From Omnitrophica WOR_2 bacterium RIFCSPLOWO2_12_FULL_51_8 (GTDB lineage: Bacteria; Omnitrophota; Gorgyraeia; Gygaellales; Profunditerraquicolaceae), in assembly GCA_001805895.1 (NCBI GenBank), contig MHHD01000011.1:2958-18802 (forward strand): a stretch of DNA of 15,845 nt, given 5' to 3'. A program made the position numbers and the translations under genes. Shown in pieces: positions 1 to 6,454 of the stretch. The notes beneath the pieces are model-generated. The model was not told the origin of the DNA. It did no database searches and saw only the letters and a list, made by a program, of their open reading frames with translations. Position 1 is the stretch's first letter, and every line of letters starts with the position of its first letter.

Positions 1-996
1 AGGAATCAGGCCGGCAGGAGCCTGGTATTCGCCTTTATGGGCGGGTATCACGGCCGGACCCTGGCCGCCTCGGCAATTACCTCGAGTTTCCGCTACCGCG
101 AGCGCTTCGGCCACTTTGGAGAGCGCGCGTTTTTTGTGCCGTTTCCCTATTGCTTCCGCTGCCCCTACGACAAAAAAAGGGACTTCTGCGATTTTTACTG
201 CCTGAAGCAGTTTGAGCGGCTCTTTGATAGCGAGTATTACTCCATAGTGAATAAGAAAACCAACCAGTGCGAATTTTCCGCTTTCTATATCGAAGCCGTC
301 CAGGGCACCGGCGGGTACCTGGTGCCGCCGCAGGAATATTTTGCCGGCTTAAAAGAAATCCTCGACCGCTATAATATACTCCTGGTAGACGACGAAATTC
401 AGATGGGTTTTTTCAGGACGGGAAAATTCTGGGCCGTCGAGCACTTCAATGTCACGCCGGACATCATTGTCTTCGGCAAGGCCCTGACCAACGGCCTCAA
501 TCCCATTTCCGGCGTCTGGGCCAAAGAGCGGCTGATCTCGCCCAGTGTGTTCCCCCCGGGATCAACCCATTCTACTTTTTCCTCCAACCCCTTAGGCACG
601 GCAGCGGGCCTGGAGGTGATGAAATTAATCGAGGAATCAAATTTCAGCGCCGAAGTCCCCCGCAAGGGGCAGTATTTCCTTTCGCGCCTGCGCAAGCTGC
701 AGAAAAAATACCCGCAGATGGGCGATGTGGATGGTTTAGGCCTGGCCTTGAGGGTAGAGATCTGCGAGGATGACGGTTATACCCCGAGTAAGCGGCTGAC
801 TGACGCGATAGCGGAATTGGGCTTAAGCGGCAGGCTGAGCGCCAGAGGCCGGCGGCGCGGGTTGATCCTTGATGTGGGCGGATACCACAAGAATGTCTTT
901 ACCATCGCGCCGTCGTTCTATATTACGGAAAAAGAAATCGATTTAGGGATAGAGCTTTTCGAAGAGGCGCTGTCCAAGGCAGTCAGGAAGTCGTAA
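1..996 (+). CDS. Class III PLP aminotransferase (acetylornithine/4-aminobutyrate type), 5' end missing
   Basis: The reading frame is open from base 1 (visible start RNQAGRSLVF) to the TAA at 994-996, so the N-terminus lies outside the window; the ATG at 37 is internal. It belongs to fold-type I, class III aminotransferases, which move an amino group between an omega- or alpha-amino donor and a 2-oxo acid. The GGYHGRT motif, the LLVDDEIQMGFFRTG segment with the Asp that contacts the PLP ring nitrogen (codon 391-393), and the DIIVFGKALTNGLNP segment with the Schiff-base Lys (codon 478-480) are all present. The C-terminal ITEKEIDLGIELFEEAL is typical of the family. A cysteine-rich insert (C-x2-C-x8-C-x3-C, about bases 150-215) follows the substrate loop; similar inserts occur in some 4-aminobutyrate aminotransferase-like members. 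The substrate cannot be assigned. Its 3' end overlaps the convergent DegT-type gene by 14 bp. Confidence 0.88.
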   Translation, partial: RNQAGRSLVFAFMGGYHGRTLAASAITSSFRYRERFGHFGERAFFVPFPYCFRCPYDKKRDFCDFYCLKQFERLFDSEYYSIVNKKTNQCEFSAFYIEAVQGTGGYLVPPQEYFAGLKEILDRYNILLVDDEIQMGFFRTGKFWAVEHFNVTPDIIVFGKALTNGLNPISGVWAKERLISPSVFPPGSTHSTFSSNPLGTAAGLEVMKLIEESNFSAEVPRKGQYFLSRLRKLQKKYPQMGDVDGLGLALRVEICEDDGYTPSKRLTDAIAELGLSGRLSARGRRRGLILDVGGYHKNVFTIAPSFYITEKEIDLGIELFEEALSKAVRKS

Positions 997-2206
997 CCTT
1001 TTTGATTATTTCCACTATGGATGCCATGTCCCTGGCGGTCAAGAAAGTATTGGTGGATAGGCTGAGGGAATGTCTTGCCAGGTTTTTGGCATGCGGGTAA
1101 TTTCTTTTTTCCACTATGCCTTCCAGGTAAGGGTAGTTCGGGATGCTCGCGGCGTAGATCCGCGAGGCCCCTAAGCCTCGCAAGAGCCGTTCGGCCCGGA
1201 TTTTTTTCTCTTCTTCGGAAAAAAGCAGAGTCAGGTAAGGGTAGACGGCTTTTGTCCCGGCAGGCTCGCCGATGATTTTTATTCCGGCTGTCTGGCGCAG
1301 CCCGGAAATATAGAAAAAGGCCTTTTTCCTTTGCTCTTCGTTTTCATCTGTGAGCCTGCGGAAATCCAAGTGGGCAATAGCCTTTCTGAAAGAGGAAACG
1401 CGGTGCAAAGGGAAATTGATGCTGAAATTTTCCGCCTGCGCCTTGATCGGCTGCCCGAGTTTCTCCCAGCAGGCCTGCGGCAGGCGCCAGACATACCAGA
1501 AAAGCGCGGGCCGGTAAAAAAGCCAGTACCCGCATAATTCCACGATCCTCAGGGCTTCCATCAGGGCGTCCCGGCGCACTAAGCGTCGGATGGCCTGATC
1601 AACCTCGGCGGCAAATTCCCCGCTTCGCACGGCAATCGCGCCGCCCTCATAGATCGTCAGGCCCTTGCCGCGGGCCAGGCTGAAAAAAGAAAAATCTCCG
1701 CAGGCGCCGGTTTTTTCCCCTTTGTATTGCGCGCCCAATGACTGCGCGCAGTCTTCGATGAGCAGGAGCTGATGCCGGGCGGCAATACTTTTTAGGGCAT
1801 CCAGGTCCAGCGGGATCCCTCCTAAGTGCACGGCCACGATGGCCGCGATATCGCGGTTATCCTGGCAGAGTTGTTCTAATTCTGGGAGCCAGAAATCAAA
1901 ATTATCCTCATTGGTGTCGCAAGGCGCGACTTTAAGTCCGGCGCGGTGGATTGCCAGGGGCAGGAGCGGACAGACAAAGGCAGGGATGATTACTGTGCGC
2001 TTGTGGGATAATCTTTTGAGCGCCTCCAGGATCAGGAAAAACGCCGCGGTGCCGGAACAGGTCAGCCAGGCAAAGGGGAGCCCGAGGTAATCTTTGAAAT
2101 CATCCTCGATCGAACCGCAAAACCCTCTTTTCCGGAAAAGAGGCAATAAGCCCCGGGCGGAAAAGGGGAAACCGGCAGTAGGCGGTATTTGGCGGGTTAT
2201 GCCCAT
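983..2206 (-). CDS. DegT/DnrJ/EryC1/StrS-family PLP aminotransferase
   Basis: A 407-residue fold-type I enzyme of the sugar aminotransferase family, which typically aminates nucleotide-linked keto-sugars for polysaccharide or lipid A precursors. Visible signatures are CSGTAAFFLIL (residues 50-60, cofactor phosphate site), VAVHLGG (125-130), IEDCAQSLGA with Asp152 for the PLP ring nitrogen, and FFSLARGKGLTIYEGGA with Lys181 as the Schiff-base lysine. The length matches the family. The ATG at 2206 gives a normal N-terminus, although no clear Shine-Dalgarno sequence precedes it. It is divergent from the ArnE/F-like transporter pair (60 bp apart) and convergent with the class III aminotransferase, with stop codons crossing by 14 bp. 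The neighbours suggest surface glycan or lipid modification; the actual sugar substrate is unknown, and amino-acid-conjugating members of this fold cannot be excluded. Confidence 0.87.
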   Translation of the reverse strand: MGITRQIPPTAGFPFSARGLLPLFRKRGFCGSIEDDFKDYLGLPFAWLTCSGTAAFFLILEALKRLSHKRTVIIPAFVCPLLPLAIHRAGLKVAPCDTNEDNFDFWLPELEQLCQDNRDIAAIVAVHLGGIPLDLDALKSIAARHQLLLIEDCAQSLGAQYKGEKTGACGDFSFFSLARGKGLTIYEGGAIAVRSGEFAAEVDQAIRRLVRRDALMEALRIVELCGYWLFYRPALFWYVWRLPQACWEKLGQPIKAQAENFSINFPLHRVSSFRKAIAHLDFRRLTDENEEQRKKAFFYISGLRQTAGIKIIGEPAGTKAVYPYLTLLFSEEEKKIRAERLLRGLGASRIYAASIPNYPYLEGIVEKRNYPHAKNLARHSLSLSTNTFLTARDMASIVEIIKKVTTS

Positions 2207-2266
2207 TTAGACTTACGCGAAGAATTAGTTAAAATGATGCTTATTTTATGATAGAATACACTTTAG

Positions 2267-2707
2267 ATGCAAACAGCAATGGATCCAGAGCAGATGTTTA
2301 AAAAGAAGCTCACCTTAAAGATATTATTATTCCTGGCGGCTACCGATATTCTGGAAACCCTGACCCAGCTTTGTTTCAAGAAGAGCGTTTTTTCGGCAAT
2401 CGGTCTCGATTCTCCGGGCCTCGCGGGGTTAGGAGCTGTCTTAAAGACCGCTTTTTCTTCGCCGTTACTCTGGTGTGGATTTGCGGCCGTGGCGGTTACC
2501 TTTATCATCTGGTCGACCGTTCTTTCTAAAATAGACCTGAGCGTGGCGGTGCCGGTAGCCAGTTTCAGCTATATCCTGGTCCCGCTTGCCTCGATTATCT
2601 TCCTGCGGGAAAAAATCAGTATTTTGCGCTGGGCAGGGATATGTTTTATCATTGCGGGGGTAATTTTTGTCTCGCTCTCCAGCCGGGAAAGGGTAAAGAC
2701 AGAATGA
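2267..2707 (+). CDS. SMR/EamA half-transporter, ArnE-like, first of a pair
   Basis: A 146-residue integral inner-membrane protein with four predicted helices (about residues 16-36, 64-84, 90-110 and 118-137). The TQLCFKKS segment at the end of helix 1 and the LREKISILRWAGICFIIAGVIF C-terminal hairpin are typical of the EamA/small multidrug resistance fold and recall ArnE, one half of the undecaprenyl-phosphate-aminoarabinose flippase. A four-helix protein must dimerise, and the next gene supplies an obvious partner. ATGs at 2267, 2279 and 2294 are all in frame and none has a good Shine-Dalgarno sequence; a TAGAAT -10-like box at 2252-2257 would place the transcript start close to 2267, so 2279 or 2294 may be the true start. 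The gene ends in an ATGA overlap with its partner. The substrate is not established; a lipid-linked sugar or a small cation are both possible. Confidence 0.8.
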   Translation: MQTAMDPEQMFKKKLTLKILLFLAATDILETLTQLCFKKSVFSAIGLDSPGLAGLGAVLKTAFSSPLLWCGFAAVAVTFIIWSTVLSKIDLSVAVPVASFSYILVPLASIIFLREKISILRWAGICFIIAGVIFVSLSSRERVKTE

Positions 2708-3087
2708 AGCCGGCGGTCTTTCTTATTCTGCCTCTAATTATGCTGAGCAGCGCCTGTGATACCATCAATCAGCTTTTCCTGAAATCTGCGATCAATTCCC
2801 TGCATACTTCCCTCTCAGCAAATATCTGGCAGGTCCTTAAGTTCGTGCTGCGCCTGCTCAAGTACCCGCGGGTCTGGTTCGGATTCATCTTCAGCCTGGT
2901 ATCCCTGTGCCTCTGGCTCTATGTCTTATCGCAGGCAGACCTGAATCTGGCCTTTTCCTTAGACAGCATGCATTATATCTTCATTGCCCTTTCTTCCAAG
3001 GCCTTTCTCCGGGAAAAGGTGGGCATAAAACGCGTCTCCGGGACGATTCTGATCATTATCGGCATAACTCTGGTAAGCTTGAGTTAA
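2704..3087 (+). CDS. SMR/EamA half-transporter, ArnF-like, second of a pair
   Basis: A 127-residue protein starting at the ATG of the ATGA overlap (2704-2707), which gives translational coupling to the upstream half-transporter; an upstream in-frame start at 2641 would only add a non-membrane tail translated from inside the previous gene. It has four hydrophobic segments. NQLFLKS after helix 1 mirrors TQLCFKKS of its neighbour, and FLREKVGIKRVSGTILIIIGITLVSLS matches the C-terminal EamA hairpin. The two proteins are clearly related yet diverged, as expected for an obligate heterodimer such as ArnE/ArnF. It ends 14 bp before the convergent PagL-like gene, with no obvious terminator between them. 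Function is probably flipping or exporting a small or lipid-linked molecule across the inner membrane; the substrate is unknown. Confidence 0.8.
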   Translation: MKPAVFLILPLIMLSSACDTINQLFLKSAINSLHTSLSANIWQVLKFVLRLLKYPRVWFGFIFSLVSLCLWLYVLSQADLNLAFSLDSMHYIFIALSSKAFLREKVGIKRVSGTILIIIGITLVSLS

Positions 3088-3101
3088 TACAAAACATCCT
3101 G

Positions 3102-3710
3102 CTAGAACTGGTAGACTATCCCGGTGAGGATAAAATAATTATTTATCCCGCGGTTCGGCTCTTTGATGCCGGCGTTAGAGAGGTGGCGGAGGCGGCCTTC
3201 GAGGGTGATGGCGGTACGTTGGCTGAAAAAATAATGCAGGCCTACCCCGGCCTGTTCGGTGAAGTTGAAACGGGTGGACTGTTCCGGGGTATGCTGGGAC
3301 ATATAGACCATACCTAAGCTCGCCTTGATATACGGCTGTAATTTGGCTGTCTGCGGCAGCAGGCCGACCTTCAGGCCGAAATTCGTCCCGGCCTCCGCGT
3401 TAGAACTGGGGGTGAAGACATAATTTACGAAGGGCTCGATCTGGAACTGCAGCAGGTAAGGCGGATTGAAATTCAGCTTGCGGGTAAAAACCTTCAAATC
3501 AAAGTTGAGGTCGACTATCAGGGGAACAAGCTGGTAGACCCTTCTTTTTTCGCGGACAACATACCAATTCCGGGAGCGTATCCTGCCCTGACTGTAACCG
3601 GTAAGCGCCTCCATCCCGCTGAAAAACCTGGGCGGTGTTTCTTCGGCGGGTGCGGGGCCCGCAGTAATCATCCCGGCGAAAAATAATATAAAGACAAACG
3701 TTCTTCTCAT
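3102..3710 (-). CDS. PagL-like lipid A 3-O-deacylase / acyloxyacyl hydrolase family outer-membrane protein
   Basis: A 202-residue protein from the ATG at 3710 (the frame could extend to a TTG at 3743, but the signal peptide begins at MRRTFVFILFFAGM with likely cleavage after GPAPA). The mature part alternates like an outer-membrane beta-barrel and ends in an aromatic residue (VYQF). The motif RHLSNAGIKEPNRGINNY near the C-terminus is the hallmark of the PagL family (Pfam acyloxyacyl hydrolase family), with catalytic His176 and Ser178. The third triad residue, Glu140 in Pseudomonas aeruginosa PagL by my alignment, is Asn190 here. Known members remove the 3-O acyl chain from lipid A in the outer membrane. 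It is convergent with the ArnE/F-like pair and divergent from the Mg ATPase. Family assignment is firm; enzymatic activity is inferred. Confidence 0.85.
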   Translation of the reverse strand: MRRTFVFILFFAGMITAGPAPAEETPPRFFSGMEALTGYSQGRIRSRNWYVVREKRRVYQLVPLIVDLNFDLKVFTRKLNFNPPYLLQFQIEPFVNYVFTPSSNAEAGTNFGLKVGLLPQTAKLQPYIKASLGMVYMSQHTPEQSTRFNFTEQAGVGLHYFFSQRTAITLEGRLRHLSNAGIKEPNRGINNYFILTGIVYQF

Positions 3711-3720
3711 CTTTAGCCAG

Positions 3721-3748
3721 ATTATAGCTAAATACCCGCTCAATGCAA
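3721..3748 (-). promoter_or_regulatory. Candidate sigma70-type promoter for the PagL-like gene
   Basis: On the minus strand a perfect TATAAT (3721-3726) lies 16 bp downstream of TTGCAT (3743-3748). Initiation 6-7 bases after the -10 would start the message about four bases before the ATG at 3710, making it nearly leaderless and excluding the TTG at 3743 as a start codon. The -35 match is weak, so this is only a candidate. The rest of the divergent 133-bp gap (3711-3843) shows a weak TAAAAT/AATAAT stretch at 3822-3830 that might serve the Mg ATPase; nothing else stands out. Confidence 0.35.
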
Positions 3749-3843
3749 GTGAAATTTATACCCATAGCTTCACCCCGGATAGCGAGCGCACAAAAATACT
3801 GGATTAGCCGGCTTTCCGTGTTAAAATAATCCGTAAAATTACC

Positions 3844-6432
3844 ATGAAAAATAACCATAAAGATAACTGCGGCCCCCAGATTAACGGCAGGCATAAGCCG
3901 CAGGTGCTGGACTTTGATTACTTAGGCTGCCCGGGAGAAGCCCTGTTGGATAAACTACAGACTTCCCTAAAGGGCCTCAGCGAAAAAGAGGCCCTGCTGC
4001 GGCTTAAGGAATACGGCTATAACGAACCGGCCAAGAAAAAGAAACGCACTATCCTGAAGGCGATCCTCTCCAAATTCATCAACCCCCTGGTGGCAGTGCT
4101 TTTGATTATCGCGGGGTTCTCGCTGTTCTTCGGAGAAAAAATCAGCGCCCTGCTGGTATCCCTGATGGCGGTGATGAGCGTATTTTTGTCTTTTATCCAG
4201 GAGCACCGCGCAGGCATTGAGGCGGAACGTTTAAGCGAAATGGTGCGCGCCACATCCACTGTCTTCAGGAACGGAAAACCCAGAGAAATAAAGATCAGGG
4301 AGATCGTCCCCGGCGATATCGTCGACCTCTACGCCGGGGATATGATCCCGGCGGACCTGAGGATCATCTCCTGCAAAGACCTTTTTATCAACCAGGCCTC
4401 GCTTACCGGCGAGTCATTCCCGATAGAAAAATTCTCCGCGCCGGTTTTACCTGCGGGGGCTGCTTCGTCCGAGTCGGCCAATATCGCCTTTATGGGATCG
4501 ACCGTAGTCAGCGGCACGGCGCTGGGGGTGGCGGTGAAAACCGGCATCTGGACCCAGTTCGGCGAGCTGTCGCGCCGGCTGGCAACCATACGCATCGAGA
4601 CTGGTTTTGATCAAGGCATCCGCCAGTTTACCTGGCTGATGGTCCGGGCGATGTTCTTTATGGTCATATTCATCTTTGCCATTAATGCCATCCGTCGTTC
4701 CGATATCATCCAATCGCTGCTTTTTTCCTTAGGCGTGGCAGTGGGACTGACACCGCAAATGCTGCCGATGATCGTGGCGATCGACCTTTCCCAGGGCGCA
4801 ATCTCCATGTCCAAGAAGGGGGTAATCGTCAAGCGGCTGAACTCCATCCAGAATTTCGGGGCGATGGATGTGCTCTGCAGCGACAAGACCGGGACGATCA
4901 CCCTCGACAAGATAGTGTTGGAGAAGTACTGCGACGTGGTTCGTAAAGAAGATGACGGCGTATTGAGGTACGCCTATATCAACAGCTTCTATCAGACCGG
5001 CCTGAAGAACCTCCTGGACCGGGCAATCCTCAAACACCAGAAACTGGCGATCCAGCAGGCCAGGAAGATAGACGAAATCCCCTTTGATTTTTCCCGCAAG
5101 ATTATGTCCGTAGTGGTAGAGATGGGGGATCGGCATGCCCTGATCGCAAAAGGCGCTCCCGAGGAGATCTTCCACCGCTGCAACCGCTATGAACTGGAAG
5201 GCGAAATCCTGGAAATGGAGGAGCTGATCCTTTCCGACCTAAAGGAGGAATACGACTATTTGAGTTCCGAAGGCTTCCGGGTCCTGGCCGTAGCCTACAA
5301 AGATATGGGGGTTAAAAAAGAAGTTTATGCCAAAGACGATGAAAAGGATTTAATCCTTAAAGGTTACGTTGCTTTTCTTGATCCGCCCAAACCGTCGGCA
5401 AAATTAGCGATCCTGGCGCTAAAGAAGTTAGGGATAGATTTCAAGGTCCTCACCGGCGATAACGAGTTGGTGACTAAGAAAATTTGCAGCGAGGTGGGCC
5501 TGGATGTTAAAGGTTTGGTCTGCGGGGATAGGGTCGATAAAGCTAGCGACCAGGAATTAAGGAGGCTGGTAGAGGGCGCTACGGTGTTCGCCCGGCTCTC
5601 GCCGTTACAGAAGGAGAGGGTGATCCGCTGTCTGCATGAAAATAAGCATATCGTCGGTTACCTCGGAGACGGCATCAACGACGCCCCGGCCCTGAAATCT
5701 TCTGACGTAGGCATTTCCGTCAACAACGCCGTGGACATCGCCAAGGAATCCGCGGATATGATTCTTTTAAGGAAGAGCCTCGCCGTGCTGGAGGACTGCG
5801 TGATCGAGGGCAGGAAGACTTTCGGCAACATCGTCAAATACATCAAGATGGGCTCCAGCTCCAATTTCGGGAATATGCTCAGCATGACCGGGGCGAGCTT
5901 ATTCCTCCCTTTCCTGCCGATGCTGCCTATCCAGATACTGCTGAATAATTTCCTTTATGATTTATCCCAGGTAGCGATCCCCACCGACGCAGTGGACAGG
6001 GAATATCTCAAGAGCCCCCGGCCGTGGAACGTCGGCTATATCAAAAAATTCATGCTGATCATCGGGCCGGTCAGCTCGGTTTACGACTTCCTGACCTACG
6101 GGGTGATGCTTTTTATTTTCCGCGCCCAGGCAGAGTTGTTCCACACCGGCTGGTTCATTGAATCCTTATGCACCCAGACCCTGGTGATCCACGTTATCCG
6201 TACCGGCAAGATCCCCTTTATCGAAAGCCGGCCCAGCAGGTTCCTGGTATTAACTTCGCTCCTGATTGTGGCAATCGGCATGGCCATTCCTTTTTCGCCG
6301 CTGGCTAAACCTTTCGGCTTTGTCGCGCCGCCGCCCTGGTATTTCGCGGCCTTAGCTGTGATAGTGATAACTTATTTGTTTCTGGTGCAGGCGCTGAAAA
6401 GCTGGTTTATCAGGAAATACGGAAGCGAATAA
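3844..6432 (+). CDS. mgtA: MgtA/MgtB-family magnesium-importing P-type ATPase
   Basis: An 862-residue P3B-type ATPase, near the usual size of MgtA, predicted to move Mg2+ into the cytoplasm using ATP. Visible elements in order are the cation ATPase N-terminal segment (about residues 35-70), the actuator TGES (188-191), the M4 stretch GLTPQMLPMIV (Pro304), the phosphorylation site SDKTGT with Asp347, NSFYQTGLKNLLD (characteristic of the Mg subgroup), KGAPEE in the nucleotide domain, TGDNE, and GDGINDAP (608-615). The C-terminal region FHTGWFIESLCTQTLVIHVIRT is also MgtA-like. The usual Glu of the M4 TPEMLP motif is Gln here. No good Shine-Dalgarno precedes the ATG, and the 133-bp upstream gap leaves little room for an Mg2+-sensing leader. 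copA follows after 22 bp, so co-transcription is likely. Confidence 0.9.
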   Translation: MKNNHKDNCGPQINGRHKPQVLDFDYLGCPGEALLDKLQTSLKGLSEKEALLRLKEYGYNEPAKKKKRTILKAILSKFINPLVAVLLIIAGFSLFFGEKISALLVSLMAVMSVFLSFIQEHRAGIEAERLSEMVRATSTVFRNGKPREIKIREIVPGDIVDLYAGDMIPADLRIISCKDLFINQASLTGESFPIEKFSAPVLPAGAASSESANIAFMGSTVVSGTALGVAVKTGIWTQFGELSRRLATIRIETGFDQGIRQFTWLMVRAMFFMVIFIFAINAIRRSDIIQSLLFSLGVAVGLTPQMLPMIVAIDLSQGAISMSKKGVIVKRLNSIQNFGAMDVLCSDKTGTITLDKIVLEKYCDVVRKEDDGVLRYAYINSFYQTGLKNLLDRAILKHQKLAIQQARKIDEIPFDFSRKIMSVVVEMGDRHALIAKGAPEEIFHRCNRYELEGEILEMEELILSDLKEEYDYLSSEGFRVLAVAYKDMGVKKEVYAKDDEKDLILKGYVAFLDPPKPSAKLAILALKKLGIDFKVLTGDNELVTKKICSEVGLDVKGLVCGDRVDKASDQELRRLVEGATVFARLSPLQKERVIRCLHENKHIVGYLGDGINDAPALKSSDVGISVNNAVDIAKESADMILLRKSLAVLEDCVIEGRKTFGNIVKYIKMGSSSNFGNMLSMTGASLFLPFLPMLPIQILLNNFLYDLSQVAIPTDAVDREYLKSPRPWNVGYIKKFMLIIGPVSSVYDFLTYGVMLFIFRAQAELFHTGWFIESLCTQTLVIHVIRTGKIPFIESRPSRFLVLTSLLIVAIGMAIPFSPLAKPFGFVAPPPWYFAALAVIVITYLFLVQALKSWFIRKYGSE

Positions 6433-6454
6433 AGTAGAAGATTTAACGGTAATT

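Noticed and set aside
2907..3317. A 136-codon plus-strand frame crossing the end of the second half-transporter and the PagL-like gene
   Set aside because: It overlaps two well-supported genes in other frames, including the conserved PagL catalytic motif.
3711..3843. Mg2+ riboswitch (M-box) or long MgtA-type leader upstream of the Mg ATPase
   Set aside because: Only 133 bp separate the divergent starts, and no long structured leader or leader peptide is visible.
4729..5175. A 148-codon minus-strand frame inside the Mg ATPase gene
   Set aside because: Antisense to the phosphorylation-site region of mgtA; no recognisable motif.
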